Shown: positions 1 to 9,427, numbered from the stretch's first letter. The stretch: 36,565 nt of DNA from Chromatiaceae bacterium (GCA_024639005.1 JAHEJD010000016.1:1-36565); one strand, 5' to 3'. Notes: a model not told the origin generated them from the letters alone. Numbers and translations are program-made.

Positions 1-657
1 CCGCAGCCGCGCACACAACAGATGCTCACCGCAGAAGATGTAGAGTGGCAGATAACAGTAGCAGCGGTAGTAGCCGTGGAAGAAGCGACCCTCCTGATGA
101 CCATGCAGCGGATCATCGGTGGCATCGAGGTCGAGCCAGATCTCGCGCGGCGGCTTCGCATGTGATTCGACAAACAGATCGACCAGCAGCCGATCCAACG
201 CATCCGGATCAGCGGCGATACGTCTGTAGCGATCCGTCGCTGCCAGCGTCGGGGTACTGAGCTCCAAACGGTTGAGTGTGCTCGAGCCGGCCAATGGATT
301 ACCCTGATCTTGCTCACGGACGCTCGCCTCACCGGTCAGATCCTGTTTGCCGACGAGCAGGGCCAGCACGCTGTCTTTGCGCAGCACGTCATGGTCATTC
401 AGATCTTCGTAGCCCAGCGCCAGTCCGTATACCCGTTGCGCGACCAACGCCTGCACGGTGTGCTCAATGCTGTTGGGATTGCGATAGTCGCTGAAACACC
501 CCGCCAGCCGATCCAGCAGCCCCATGCGCTGATCCACCTCGCGCAGCAGCAGTCCGCCCGCGTCTGAAGTAATGCGCCCGCCGTCAAAACGGCCCACAAC
601 CTCACGCCGACCCCGGGGGTGAAATTCGAGCTGCTCCGGTTTACACTCTGTCGCCAT
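1..657 (-). CDS. IS1380-family transposase, N-terminal part (cut by window edge)
   Basis: Translating the minus strand from the ATG at 655-657 gives 219 uninterrupted codons that run off the left edge, so the 3' part is outside the window. The product starts MATECKPEQLEF and contains GRFDGGRITSDAGGLLLRE, LALGYEDLNDHD, LLVGKQDLTG and the acidic segment LDLDATDDPLHGHQEGRF, which carries a DDE-type catalytic aspartate region, then HGYY and YIFCGEHLL. From memory this is a very close match to IS1380-group transposases, which catalyse cut-and-paste transposition. No stop or frameshift is seen, so the element may be intact and active. It is transcribed away from the dehydrogenase gene at 788. Family assignment is confident; the exact element is not identified. 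Confidence 0.93.
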   Translation of the reverse strand, partial: MATECKPEQLEFHPRGRREVVGRFDGGRITSDAGGLLLREVDQRMGLLDRLAGCFSDYRNPNSIEHTVQALVAQRVYGLALGYEDLNDHDVLRKDSVLALLVGKQDLTGEASVREQDQGNPLAGSSTLNRLELSTPTLAATDRYRRIAADPDALDRLLVDLFVESHAKPPREIWLDLDATDDPLHGHQEGRFFHGYYRCYCYLPLYIFCGEHLLCARLR

Positions 658-731
658 AGGCCTCTTTCTATCGTTGCTTGTAAGTGCCTGCCAGCTCTCA
701 CTTTATGCAACAAAAAGAGGCCTATTTCTAT
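656..731. repeat. Upstream end region of the IS1380-like element with inverted repeat
   Basis: ATAGGCCTCTTT at 656-667 is repeated as its exact reverse complement at 714-725 (AAAGAGGCCTAT), and GGCCTCTTTCTAT (659-671) recurs nearly unchanged in direct orientation at 719-731. The repeats flank the 5' leader of the transposase gene and probably mark the terminal region and transposase-binding sites of the element. The other terminus is outside the window, so neither the tip nor the target duplication can be fixed. The element end is inferred to lie around 725-740. Confidence 0.55.
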
Positions 732-787
732 CCCTACGGTGAGCGATGCGGGTTAGCTGCCGCCAACACAACAAGCAGAGATCCCAG

Positions 788-1501
788 ATGAGTGAATTCA
801 ATGAATCCGTGGTAGTTATCACCGGCGCTGCCGGTAACCTCGGCAGGGCGGTCGCGCAGGCCTTTGCTGCTCGCGGCGCCCATCTCGCGCTGCTGGACCG
901 CAATGTCGACGGCATGCACCAGACGATCGATGCCTGTTCCGGACAGGCATCCGCGAAGGTGTTCCCAACCGATCTGATCGGCGCCGCGGCGGTGGACGAC
1001 AGCATCGCTCGGGTACTGGCGGCGCATCAACGGATAGACGTGCTCGCCAACATCGCCGGCGGTTTTACGATGGGACCCTTGATTCAGGAGACCGAGGATC
1101 GCGACTGGGATTTCATGATGGATCTGAACGTGCGCTCTGTCTTTCATACCTGTCGACGGGTGATCCCGGCGATGCTCGACAGTAACGGCGGTCGCATCAT
1201 CAATGTCTCGGCGCGAGCGGCAGAACATGGCAAGGGGCGCATGGGGCCCTACTGTGCCTCCAAGGCCGCGGTACTTACCCTGACCCAGTCGCTGGCCGCG
1301 GAGAACAAGTTCCACAACATCAACGTCAACTGCATCTTGCCCGGCACGATAGATACACCACAGAACCGCCAGGATATGGCAGACGCCGATTTCAGCCACT
1401 GGGTACCGCCGGCGGCGCTGGCCGATGTCGTGGTTTTTCTGGCCTCTAATGCCGCGCGCTGTGTCACCGGTGCGGCCGTCCCGGTCTATGGTCAAAGCTG
1501 A
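788..1501 (+). CDS. Short-chain dehydrogenase/reductase (SDR, FabG-like)
   Basis: A 237-residue classical SDR, a cytosolic NAD(P)-dependent oxidoreductase of unknown substrate. The Rossmann motif TGAAGNLG is at residues 12-19 and the NAG-type segment NIAGG near 88. The catalytic tetrad is visible as N114, S141, Y155 and K159 (YCASK). The length is typical of the family. I chose the ATG at 788 (MSEFNES) because the family begins a few residues before the first beta strand; the in-frame ATG at 746 would add an unconserved tail. The 3' end overlaps the next ORF by 14 nt, suggesting coupled translation. The IS1380-like element lies immediately upstream and may have changed its promoter. The C-terminus (GAAVPVYGQS) resembles 3-oxoacyl reductase-like SDRs, but the substrate cannot be deduced. 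Confidence 0.93.
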   Translation: MSEFNESVVVITGAAGNLGRAVAQAFAARGAHLALLDRNVDGMHQTIDACSGQASAKVFPTDLIGAAAVDDSIARVLAAHQRIDVLANIAGGFTMGPLIQETEDRDWDFMMDLNVRSVFHTCRRVIPAMLDSNGGRIINVSARAAEHGKGRMGPYCASKAAVLTLTQSLAAENKFHNINVNCILPGTIDTPQNRQDMADADFSHWVPPAALADVVVFLASNAARCVTGAAVPVYGQS

Positions 1502-1832
1502 CCCGGCCGGGAAGCCGCGCGTGAGACAGAAGACCGTGACTTTCGCGTGCGACGCGGCAGCGGCGCGGCAGCTGGCCATGGTGGTGCGCGCCTACGCGGA
1601 TGCCGCGTACCCGACGGGTGGCTCAGAGTGCGCGCAGGCCGCACGTGAGGCACTACGGGACGCCGCGGCCCGGTGTGACCTGCACCCCGGCGGCCAGCTG
1701 ACGCTGCGCAAGCGCCTGCTACCCCAGCTGCGCACGGCCGTCAGCTGGTTCGCTGGCGAACAAGGACCATCGAGTGTAGGATCCGCCGCGGCTCTGGAAT
1801 TCATCCAGGATCGCCACGACAAGAGTGCCTGA
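1488..1832 (+). CDS. Hypothetical small helical protein overlapping the SDR gene
   Basis: A 114-residue ORF starting MVKADPAGK at the ATG 1488, inside the last 14 nt of the dehydrogenase gene. A longer reading from 1425 would overlap the SDR much further and is unlikely. The product is rich in Ala and Arg. After a beta-like TVTFAC segment it has predicted helices (AAARQLAMVVRAYADAAY; AAREALRDAAARCD). No signal peptide or membrane segment is seen. I recognise no family. Support for it being a gene is the overlapping, co-directional arrangement and the absence of a better ORF in the interval. It could be a partner or regulator of the SDR, but this is only context. Confidence 0.55.
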   Translation: MVKADPAGKPRVRQKTVTFACDAAAARQLAMVVRAYADAAYPTGGSECAQAAREALRDAAARCDLHPGGQLTLRKRLLPQLRTAVSWFAGEQGPSSVGSAAALEFIQDRHDKSA

Positions 1833-1936
1833 TCGAAGGCATCAAACAAAGGGACATGGCCCTCGCACCGCTTCGGTGGGGCAGGAATCTTCTGTTGCCC
1901 TTGTTGGGCAGACAACAGTGAAGGAAGAAGTTAGTT

Positions 1937-2395
1937 ATGGCGATGATGGAAGAGTTCAAGAAATTTGCGATGCGCGGAAATGTTGTCGATATGGCAGTCG
2001 GCATCATCATCGGCGGCGCATTCGGCACTATCGTCAAGAGCCTGGTCGATGACGTGATCATGCCGCCGATCGGCCTGCTGCTGGGCGGCGTCGATTTCGC
2101 CGACCTGTTCGTCACGCTGAAGGACGGCGCAACGGCAGGCCCCTACGCCACCGTACTCGCAGCCAAGGAGGCCGGCGCAGTAACCCTGAACGCCGGGCTG
2201 TTCGTCAATAGCGTCATCAGCTTCACCATCGTGGCGTTTGCGGTGTTCCTGCTGATCAAGGGGATGAACTCCCTGCAGAAAAAAGAAGAGGAGCCAGCGG
2301 CTGAACCGACTGAGAAGGAGTGCCCGCACTGCTTCACGTCAATACCGATCAAGGCGACCCGCTGCCCGCACTGCACCAGTGAAATAGTCAGTTGA
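1937..2395 (+). CDS. mscL: Large-conductance mechanosensitive channel MscL with C-terminal zinc ribbon
   Basis: A 152-residue inner-membrane channel that opens under membrane tension to release osmolytes during hypo-osmotic shock. The N-terminal amphipathic helix and TM1 read [18 protein letters not shown] and [18 protein letters not shown], the classic MscL signature. TM2 is [19 protein letters not shown]. After the cytoplasmic [14 protein letters not shown] linker, the protein ends in a four-cysteine knuckle: C129/C132 and C143/C146, both in CPHC motifs. This extra zinc-ribbon-like tail is absent from E. coli MscL. The ribosome site AAGGAAGAAG precedes the ATG. The gene is monocistronic in appearance; its 3' end abuts the remains of a glycosyltransferase gene on the opposite strand. 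Confidence 0.96.
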   Translation: MAMMEEFKKFAMRGNVVDMAVGIIIGGAFGTIVKSLVDDVIMPPIGLLLGGVDFADLFVTLKDGATAGPYATVLAAKEAGAVTLNAGLFVNSVISFTIVAFAVFLLIKGMNSLQKKEEEPAAEPTEKECPHCFTSIPIKATRCPHCTSEIVS

Positions 2396-3124
2396 AGCAG
2401 ACGCCGCGAGGCGGCGGCCACCCGCCGCCGCCGGCAGCGCCCAGCTCAGACCGATCGCTGCCCCAAGCAAGATCGCAGCGGCCGTCCCGCCATACCAGGC
2501 AAGCCAGGATGCGGGGCGCTGCTCAGTCATCCACCAGGGGGCAAGTACCGCAGCGAGCAACACATAAATCAGGATGACCGGGCCCTTGCCGAGTATGCCG
2601 AGGCCGATACCCAGCCCGGCGACCAGCCATCCCGCCGCGGATTTCCTGCGCCAGGCCACCAGCACACCGAGAAGCGCAATCTCGGCACGCACAGCGACCA
2701 GCAGATCGAACAACATCGCCGTGGTCCACAGGACCCACAGCGTCAGCATGAACAATATCCATGCCCCAACCGGTCCGGACGCGCGCTGCCGAGGCCACAG
2801 CAGCGCTGCCAGCGGCATGACCAGCAGCGCTCCCACGAGACCCGCAATCGCCGGCACCAGGCGCGCCGCCGCCTCACCGACACCAAACAGTTACCAGGAC
2901 AGATGGATCAGCCAGAACAGCAGCGGTGGTTTGTGGTCATAGGGTTCGCCATTGAGGTGCGGCACCAACCAGTCGCCACGCAGCCACATCTCCCAGGCGA
3001 CGCTCACATAACGGGTTTCATCGACCGCGAGAAGATGCCGGCTGAGCAACGCCAGCATCAGCAACAAGACCCATGCGCCGAAAATCGCCAGACCGGTCTG
3101 CCAAGGATGTTCGGAAACCTTCAT
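2396..3124 (-). pseudogene. Broken GT83 (ArnT/PMT-like) membrane glycosyltransferase
   Basis: The reading starts at the ATG 3122-3124 with a TM segment and then DETRYVSVAWEMW and DHKPPLLFWLIHLSW, the first periplasmic loop and catalytic acidic motif typical of ArnT/PMT-type enzymes that move sugars from lipid carriers. A TAA at 2891-2893 stops it after 77 residues. The same frame continues beyond the stop with LFGVGEAAARLVPAIAGL and several hydrophobic helices, exactly what should follow in this family, so this is a nonsense mutation and not a frameshift. Homology fades near 2417, about 250 codons in, where a full-length enzyme would have around 500 residues; the remaining frame runs into the antisense of mscL. 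The gene is therefore both interrupted and 3'-truncated. A sequencing error could explain the stop but not the truncation. Confidence 0.85.
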
Positions 3125-3239
3125 GTCGTCGTTAGTGGGCTGCCGACGATACTCAGGTACCAGATGCCGTGCGGCGGCACGCTAACAGGGCCTGGGCGCC
3201 AAGACTCGTCGCCCACCAGATCGGTTCACTCCCGTGCAT
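3121..3239 (-). pseudogene. Remnant of a LAB_N (lipid A biosynthesis N-terminal domain) membrane gene
   Basis: Two short minus-strand readings between the GT2 and GT83 genes look like pieces of one lost gene. An ATG at 3237-3239, overlapping the GT2 stop, gives MHGSEPIWWATSLGAQALL, resembling the start of LAB_N proteins. In another frame, 3121-3180 reads VPPHGIWYLSIVGS, resembling the conserved VPxxFWYLSxxGS segment, and stops at 3121-3123 in an ATGA overlap with the GT83 start. The intervening residues (an ARFxxQW-type stretch) and most of the C-terminus are missing. GT2 - LAB_N - GT83 is a common gene order, which supports the reading. This is recognition from memory and the pieces are short. 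Confidence 0.6.
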
Positions 3240-3960
3240 CGCCGGATTCCGTCGACTCCGCGAGACAAGCGCGGCGCTGCAGCCACATCACACCCAGCAG
3301 ATCGACGACGCCGACCAGCAGTCGATCCAGCGTGCCATATTTAGACCGGCCGCGCTGACGGTGGCGATGATTGACCTCCACCGAGGTCACGTGGCCGCCG
3401 GCACGCTGGACCAGCGCAGGCAGGAAACGGTGCATGTGATCGAAATACGGCAGCGCGAGAAAATCCACTCGGGCAAATACCTTGAGGCCACAACCCGTGT
3501 CAGGGGTCGCATCGCCCAGCAACCGGCTGCGCACCGCGTTGGCCACCCGTGAGGACGCACGTTTCAATGCGTTATCCTGGCGCTGCGTGCGATAGCCAGC
3601 CACCAAGACAGGTTGGCCCGCTGCCGCCATATAGCCGGCGACGTCCAGCAGACGAGGGATGTCGTCGGGATCGTTCTGGCCGTCGCCATCGAGCGTCGCA
3701 ATCCACCGCCCCCTCGCCGCCATGACCCCGGTACGCAACGCAGCACTCTGGCCACAGGTGCGGTGGTGGGTGACAACCCGCAGCCATCGGTGGCGCAGGC
3801 GGGCGGTTTCCAGCTCACTGACCGTCGCATCGCTGCTGCCGTCATCGACGTACAGGACCTCGAAGTGATATCTGCCATCCAGCGCACTCCGAACTTCAGC
3901 CAGGAGTGGCTCGATGTTACCGGCCTCGTTCAGAACAGGGACGACGACAGACAGCTGCAT
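3226..3960 (-). CDS. GT2 family glycosyltransferase (DPM1/ArnC-like)
   Basis: A 244-residue cytoplasmic-face glycosyltransferase predicted to load a sugar from a nucleotide donor onto a polyprenyl phosphate. It starts MQLSVVVPVLNEAGN, followed by the acidic donor-binding segment VLYVDDGSSDAT, GQSAALRTGV, and the TLDGDGQNDPDDI motif that coordinates the metal and nucleotide. C-terminal residues include VEVNHRHRQRGRSKYG, typical of the polyprenol-phosphate mannosyl/glucosyl branch. No C-terminal TM pair of the ArnC/GtrB kind is seen. A GAGGG-type ribosome site precedes the ATG. Its presumed partners immediately downstream (LAB_N protein and GT83 transferase) are degraded, so its product may no longer be used, although this ORF is intact. 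The sugar cannot be deduced. Confidence 0.88.
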   Translation of the reverse strand: MQLSVVVPVLNEAGNIEPLLAEVRSALDGRYHFEVLYVDDGSSDATVSELETARLRHRWLRVVTHHRTCGQSAALRTGVMAARGRWIATLDGDGQNDPDDIPRLLDVAGYMAAAGQPVLVAGYRTQRQDNALKRASSRVANAVRSRLLGDATPDTGCGLKVFARVDFLALPYFDHMHRFLPALVQRAGGHVTSVEVNHRHRQRGRSKYGTLDRLLVGVVDLLGVMWLQRRACLAESTESGDARE

Positions 3961-4054
3961 CGGATACCATCCCTCGAAAAGTCCTGTGTGACTTACCCTC
4001 TTATCTCACCAACTTCCTGCTGCGGTCACCGCATCGCGCACCAGCGCGGACCGA

Positions 4055-4546
4055 CTAATCGACCGAGGAGGCCTGAAGCATCGATAGATCGGCACGTCGC
4101 CATGCGCTGTTCACGATCCGCCAATCGTCGTCTTCTGCGATGAATTCAATATCAAAGCGATACAGATCCGCGCGCACGGCGACCAGGGTCGCAACTGAAT
4201 CAACGGGTACGCCGGTCATGGCGACGTAGACAACGGCCTGGGCCCTGCGCTCGGCCGGTAAGACATCGATCGTCTTGATGACGCTGAAAAGATAGATCGT
4301 GCGGTGTCGCTGCATATAGGCCCACAAAGAGCCGAGCGCGGCCCGCTTGCTCGGATGCCGACGATCCTTGTATTGCGGATGCAGGAACGCCTCGGCCTCT
4401 TTTGGGGAGCCGGCCTCGACGGCCTGCTCCAGGCCCTCGATCACGGCCTTTACCGCGTCCTCGGGGCTGGACTGCTCACCGCCGCAGGCCGACAGCAGCA
4501 GCAAGGCCGCAGCAGGAAATCGGTGAGATTTGCAGGCTAGCCTCAT
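4055..4546 (-). CDS. Putative lipoprotein, NTF2-like
   Basis: A 163-residue protein with a short signal peptide and lipobox: PAAALLLLSAC followed by GGEQSS, predicting lipidation at Cys about 21. Gly at +2 favours the outer membrane. The mature part starts with a helix (SPEDAVKAVIEGLEQAVEAG) and has alternating strands ending FIAEDDDWRIVNSAWR, the pattern of NTF2/SnoaL-like or DUF4878-like small domains. That fold assignment is by pattern only. Its ATG directly follows the dapB stop codon with no intervening base, so it is probably co-transcribed and translationally coupled to dapB. Function unknown; nothing links it mechanistically to lysine synthesis. Confidence 0.8.
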   Translation of the reverse strand: MRLACKSHRFPAAALLLLSACGGEQSSPEDAVKAVIEGLEQAVEAGSPKEAEAFLHPQYKDRRHPSKRAALGSLWAYMQRHRTIYLFSVIKTIDVLPAERRAQAVVYVAMTGVPVDSVATLVAVRADLYRFDIEFIAEDDDWRIVNSAWRRADLSMLQASSVD

Positions 4547-5359
<813 letters not shown>

Positions 5360-5456
5360 CTAGTACTTGGTCTCGCACATCAGCCTGCGGGTTCATCACC
5401 CGGCGAGACTGAACCCACTGACATTACCGGCAGCGATTACCTGCGGTGGTCGCACG

Positions 5457-6596
5457 TCATAGTCCCATCTTCTCAAAAAATCCCTTCACACTGTCGACCC
5501 AAGAATGCGCATTCGGACTGTGCTTGCGTCCGCCGCCCTTCAGCGACTCGTCAAGCTGCTGCAATAGACTGCGTTGATGCTCCGTCAGTTTGACCGGTGT
5601 CTCCACCAAGACGCGACAGATCAGATCGCCCTGCGGACCACCGCGCACTGGTTTGACGCCCTTGCTACGCATGCGGAACATCTTGCCGGCCTGTGTGCCC
5701 TCAGGGATCTTGAGCATCACCTTGCCGTCCAGGGTTGGGACTTCCAGCTCGCCGCCGAGCGCCGCGGTGGTGAATGCAATGGGGACTTCGCAATATAGAT
5801 GACTGTCGTCACGGGTGAAGATTGGGTGGTCCCGGACGTGTACCTGCACATAGAGATCACCCGGCGGCCCACCCTGATCGCCAGCCTCACCCTCGCCCGC
5901 AAGGCGTATCCGGTCGCCGGTATCCACACCGGGCGGCACCTTGACGGAAAGCGTCTTGGTTTCTTGCAGGCGGCCCTGACCGCGGCAGGCGAGACAGGGG
6001 TCTTCGATGACCGTACCTCGACCATGGCAGGTGGGACAGGTTTGCTGAACCGAGAAAAAGCCCTGCTGCATGCGAACCTGGCCGGCACCCTGGCAGGTGC
6101 CGCAGGTGCTCGGCGACGACCCTTTCTTGGCACCGCTACCGCCGCAACTACCGCACTGCACCCAGGTAGGCACCTTGATCTTCACACTGGTACCGGTGAC
6201 GGCGTCCTCGAGGCTCAACTCGAGGTTGTAGCGCAGATCGGCGCCGCGTTGGACTCGCGACCCCCCGCCCCCTCGACCACCCCCGAAGATGTCGCCGAAC
6301 ACGTCGCCAAAGATGTCACTAAAGCTGGCACCGCCACCGAAACCTTGCCCGGCACCCATCGACGGATCAACCCCCGCGTGCCCGAACTGATCATAGGCTG
6401 CACGCTTCTGGGCATCCGACAAGACCTCGTAGGCCTCTTTGGCCTCCTTGAAGGTCTTCTCGGCCTCGGCAGACACATCCCCTGTGTTGCGGTCAGGATG
6501 GTACTTCATCGCCAGCCGCCGGTAGGATTTCTTGATCTCGGCCTCGCTGGCATTCTTTGCCACACCGAGGATCTGATAGTAATCGCGTTTTGACAT
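5457..6596 (-). CDS. dnaJ: Chaperone protein DnaJ
   Basis: A 379-residue type I Hsp40 co-chaperone that delivers unfolded clients to DnaK and stimulates its ATPase. The J domain (1-70) has the HPD motif in KYHPDRN. A Gly/Phe-rich linker follows ([26 protein letters not shown]). The zinc domain has four CxxCxGxG-type repeats ([32 protein letters not shown]). The C-terminal client-binding barrels and a dimerisation tail ending in GFFEKMGL complete the protein. It is full length. It follows dnaK after a 113-nt spacer containing a strong hairpin, so its expression relative to dnaK is probably lowered by partial termination. Confidence 0.98.
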   Translation of the reverse strand: MSKRDYYQILGVAKNASEAEIKKSYRRLAMKYHPDRNTGDVSAEAEKTFKEAKEAYEVLSDAQKRAAYDQFGHAGVDPSMGAGQGFGGGASFSDIFGDVFGDIFGGGRGGGGSRVQRGADLRYNLELSLEDAVTGTSVKIKVPTWVQCGSCGGSGAKKGSSPSTCGTCQGAGQVRMQQGFFSVQQTCPTCHGRGTVIEDPCLACRGQGRLQETKTLSVKVPPGVDTGDRIRLAGEGEAGDQGGPPGDLYVQVHVRDHPIFTRDDSHLYCEVPIAFTTAALGGELEVPTLDGKVMLKIPEGTQAGKMFRMRSKGVKPVRGGPQGDLICRVLVETPVKLTEHQRSLLQQLDESLKGGGRKHSPNAHSWVDSVKGFFEKMGL

Positions 6597-6629
6597 TATC
6601 GTCTCAAATCAAACATCGACTGGCGACCC

Positions 6630-6672
6630 AAAAACGAGACCGTGCATCGACCTCGAGGCCGATGCACGGTCT
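6630..6672 (-). terminator. Hairpin with T-run between dnaK and dnaJ
   Basis: AGACCGTGCATCG (6637-6649) is the exact reverse complement of CGATGCACGGTCT (6660-6672); the loop holds the palindrome CCTCGAGG (6651-6658). In the minus-strand RNA the remaining A/C position becomes a G-U pair, giving a near-continuous 18-bp stem followed by CGTTTTT. This looks like an intrinsic terminator acting on dnaK transcripts, probably partial so that some dnaJ message is made. Confidence 0.8.
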
Positions 6673-6709
6673 TCAACGGGAACGGTCAGTGACCGCCAGG
6701 CCATCGACC

Positions 6710-8650
6710 CTATTTGCCGTCCTTGACCTCTTCGAACTCCGCATCGACGACATCGTCATCCGACTTGCTCGATGCATCACCCGCGTCGCTGGAACCGCCT
6801 CCAGCTGCATCGCTGGAGGCCGTATCGCCCTGCTGCGCATACATCCGCTCAGCCATCTTGCCGGAGGCCTCGGTCAGGACCTTGGTCTTGGCCTCTATCG
6901 CGTCCTTGTCCGAGCCTTTCATTGCCTCTTCGAGTTCAGCGATCGCCTTATCGATCGCCTCCTTTTCACCGGCCTCCAGCTTGTCGTCGCCGATCTCTTC
7001 CATGGATTTATGGGTCGCATGGATCATCGCATCCGCCTGGTTACGCACCTGAACCAGTTCGTGGAACTTCTTGTCCTCATCGGCATGCGACTCGGCGTCC
7101 TGAACCATCTTCTTGATCTCTTCCTCGGACAGTCCGGAAGACGCGGTTATCCGGATCGACTGTGCCTTTCCAGTCGCCTTGTCTTTGGCCGACACGTGGA
7201 GGATGCCGTTGGCGTCGATGTCGAAGCTGACCTCGATCTGAGGCAAACCGCGCGGCGCCGGCGGAATATCGGCCAGGTCGAAGCGGCCCAGTGACTTGTT
7301 GGCGGACGCCTGTTCGCGCTCGCCCTGCAGCACGTGCACTGTGACCGCGGTCTGGTTGTCGTCGGCCGTCGAGAATACCTGCGAGGCATTGGTCGGGATC
7401 GTAGTGTTCTTCTCGATCAGCTTGGTCATCACGCCACCGAGGGTCTCGATACCCAGCGACAGCGGGGTGACGTCCAGCAACAACACGTCCTTTACGTGGC
7501 CACCCAGCACACCGCCCTGGATGGCCGCGCCCACGGCCACCGCCTCATCCGGATTGACGTCCTTGCGCGGCGCCTTGCCGAAGAACTTCTCAACTAGTTC
7601 CTGCACCTTCGGCATCCGCGTCTGACCGCCGACAAGGATGACGTCGTCGATATCAGCAGCGGAGAGGCTGGCATCCTTGAGCGCAATCTCGCAGGGCGAG
7701 AGGGTACGCTGCACCAGTTCGTCGACCAGCGACTCCAGTTTGGCGCGCGTCAACTTGATATTCATGTGCTTCGGACCGCTCGCATCCGCGGTGATGTACG
7801 GCAGATTGATGTCGGTCTGCTGGCTGCTGGACAGCTCTATCTTGGCCTTTTCGGCCGCCTCCTTGAGACGCTGCAGCGCGAGCGGATCATTCTTGAGATC
7901 CACGGCCTGGTCCTTTTTGAACTCGGCGGCCAGAAAATCGATGATGCGCATGTCGAAGTCTTCCCCGCCGAGGAAGGTATCGCCATTGGTCGACAATACC
8001 TCGAACTGATGCTCACCATCGACTTCCGCGATTTCGATGATCGAGACGTCGAAGGTCCCACCGCCGAGGTCATACACCGCCAGCTTCTTATCGCCCTTGG
8101 ACTTGTCCATGCCGTAGGCCAAGGCCGCTGCGGTCGGCTCGTTGATGATGCGCTTGACATCCAGGCCGGCGATACGGCCAGCGTCTTTGGTCGCCTGGCG
8201 CTGCGAGTCGTTAAAGTAGGCAGGTACAGTGATTACCGCCTCGGTGACGGTCTCGCCAAGATAGTCCTCGGCGGTCTTCTTCATCTTTTGCAGCACCTTG
8301 GCGGCGATCTCCGGCGGTGCCATCTTTTTGTCGTTCACCGAGACCCAGGCATCGCCGTTGTCGGCCTTGACGATCTTGTAGGGCACCATGTCGATGTCCT
8401 TTTTGACCACGTTGTCTTCGAAACGGCGGCCGATCAGACGCTTGATCGCGAACAGGGTGTTGTGCGGGTTGGTCACCGCCTGGCGCTTGGCACTCTGGCC
8501 AACCAGGACCTCACCGTCGCTGGTGTAGGCGATAACAGACGGCGTGGTGCGATCGCCCTCGCTGTTCTCTATGACCTTGGGCTTGTCTCCCTCCATCACC
8601 GCGACGCAGGAATTGGTGGTGCCAAGGTCGATGCCAATAATTTTGCCCAT
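6710..8650 (-). CDS. dnaK: Chaperone protein DnaK (Hsp70)
   Basis: A 646-residue ATP-dependent chaperone. The nucleotide-binding domain has the Hsp70 signatures [13 protein letters not shown] (4-16), the phosphate-2 segment [14 protein letters not shown] (near 190-205) and [14 protein letters not shown] (near 338-352), with the inter-domain linker [13 protein letters not shown] near 388. The substrate-binding domain and helical lid follow, ending in the conserved acidic tail [18 protein letters not shown] ribosome site precedes the ATG. A sigma-32-type promoter lies just upstream in the grpE-dnaK spacer, allowing transcription separate from grpE. It works with the flanking grpE and dnaJ products. 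Nothing unusual in the protein. Confidence 0.99.
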   Translation of the reverse strand: MGKIIGIDLGTTNSCVAVMEGDKPKVIENSEGDRTTPSVIAYTSDGEVLVGQSAKRQAVTNPHNTLFAIKRLIGRRFEDNVVKKDIDMVPYKIVKADNGDAWVSVNDKKMAPPEIAAKVLQKMKKTAEDYLGETVTEAVITVPAYFNDSQRQATKDAGRIAGLDVKRIINEPTAAALAYGMDKSKGDKKLAVYDLGGGTFDVSIIEIAEVDGEHQFEVLSTNGDTFLGGEDFDMRIIDFLAAEFKKDQAVDLKNDPLALQRLKEAAEKAKIELSSSQQTDINLPYITADASGPKHMNIKLTRAKLESLVDELVQRTLSPCEIALKDASLSAADIDDVILVGGQTRMPKVQELVEKFFGKAPRKDVNPDEAVAVGAAIQGGVLGGHVKDVLLLDVTPLSLGIETLGGVMTKLIEKNTTIPTNASQVFSTADDNQTAVTVHVLQGEREQASANKSLGRFDLADIPPAPRGLPQIEVSFDIDANGILHVSAKDKATGKAQSIRITASSGLSEEEIKKMVQDAESHADEDKKFHELVQVRNQADAMIHATHKSMEEIGDDKLEAGEKEAIDKAIAELEEAMKGSDKDAIEAKTKVLTEASGKMAERMYAQQGDTASSDAAGGGSSDAGDASSKSDDDVVDAEFEEVKDGK

Positions 8651-8694
8651 GATTTCTTGTCTCCGAATCAGGAATTCTTTTGCAACTGGTATAT

Positions 8695-8722
8695 AAATGG
8701 TGCTTTGCTGCGTGTTTTCAAG
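8695..8722 (-). promoter_or_regulatory. Sigma-32 (RpoH) type promoter for dnaK
   Basis: On the minus strand CTTGAAA (8722-8716) is followed after 13 nt by CACCATTT (8702-8695), against the RpoH consensus CTTGAAA-N13-15-CCCCATNT: a perfect -35 and one mismatch in the -10. It sits about 45 nt upstream of the dnaK start, between grpE and dnaK. Confidence 0.8.
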
Positions 8723-8738
8723 TCGTCGCTGGCGTTTC

Positions 8739-9350
8739 TCAGGACGCCGGGGCAGGCGCCTGGGAGACCATCACCATGGCCGGGCGTACGAGCCGCCCGT
8801 TCAGCGTGTAGCCCTTCTGCACAACAGCCACAACGGTGTTTGCAGGGACGTCGGCACGCGGCTGCATCGACATCGCCTGGTGAAGTTCGGGATTAAAGAC
8901 CTCGTTCAGCGGGTCGATCTGCGCGACCCCGAACTTGTCCATCGCATCGCTGAGCATCTTCAGGGTGAGTTCCGTGCCTTCCCGCAGTTTCGGCACGTCA
9001 GCGGTCTCGTCCTGGGCCGCGTTATGGCCTAATTCCAGGCTGTCCCACACCCCCAACAACTCCGCGACGAACTTGTCGAGGGCGTACTTGTGCGCGTTTT
9101 CCAGGTCGCGTGCGTGGCGCCGTTTCAGATTTTCCAGCTCGGCGTGCGCCCGCATCATCTGGTCGTAGTGCTCGTCGGCCTTGGCGCGGGCCTTCTCGAG
9201 CAAGTCCATCAGATCCTCCGCAGAGCCCTCTGCAATGTTACTGTCGATCTCCATCTCCGCGGCACTCTCGTCGAAAGTCTCCTCTGCGGCCTGCGTCGTA
9301 TCCCTTTCCGGTCGACCATCAGCCGCCGGCCGTTTCTTCTGTTCGCTCAT
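8739..9350 (-). CDS. grpE: Nucleotide exchange factor GrpE
   Basis: A 203-residue homodimeric co-chaperone that releases ADP from DnaK. After a charged, acidic N-terminal region there is a long coiled coil ([40 protein letters not shown]), then [15 protein letters not shown], and the beta domain with [35 protein letters not shown], the family signature. An in-frame ATG at 9365 exists, but the ATG at 9350 (MSEQKKRP) has a GAGG ribosome site 7 nt upstream and fits better. It lies between hrcA and dnaK and has its own heat-shock-type promoter. Confidence 0.97.
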   Translation of the reverse strand: MSEQKKRPAADGRPERDTTQAAEETFDESAAEMEIDSNIAEGSAEDLMDLLEKARAKADEHYDQMMRAHAELENLKRRHARDLENAHKYALDKFVAELLGVWDSLELGHNAAQDETADVPKLREGTELTLKMLSDAMDKFGVAQIDPLNEVFNPELHQAMSMQPRADVPANTVVAVVQKGYTLNGRLVRPAMVMVSQAPAPAS

Positions 9351-9427
9351 AAGAACCTCATACATGCCTTTGTTTTACATACATTTCCCTGCCCGGCCAT
9401 TAGGCGCATTGGGCGCGAACTTGAAAA

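Noticed and set aside
734-1579. 281-codon minus-strand ORF opposite the SDR gene
   Set aside because: The plus strand has an unambiguous SDR with the full catalytic tetrad, so this is its shadow.
7766-8896. Long plus-strand ORF (376 codons) opposite dnaK and grpE
   Set aside because: It mirrors the codon structure of dnaK; such antisense open frames are well known in GC-rich dnaK genes, and there is no ribosome site or recognisable protein.
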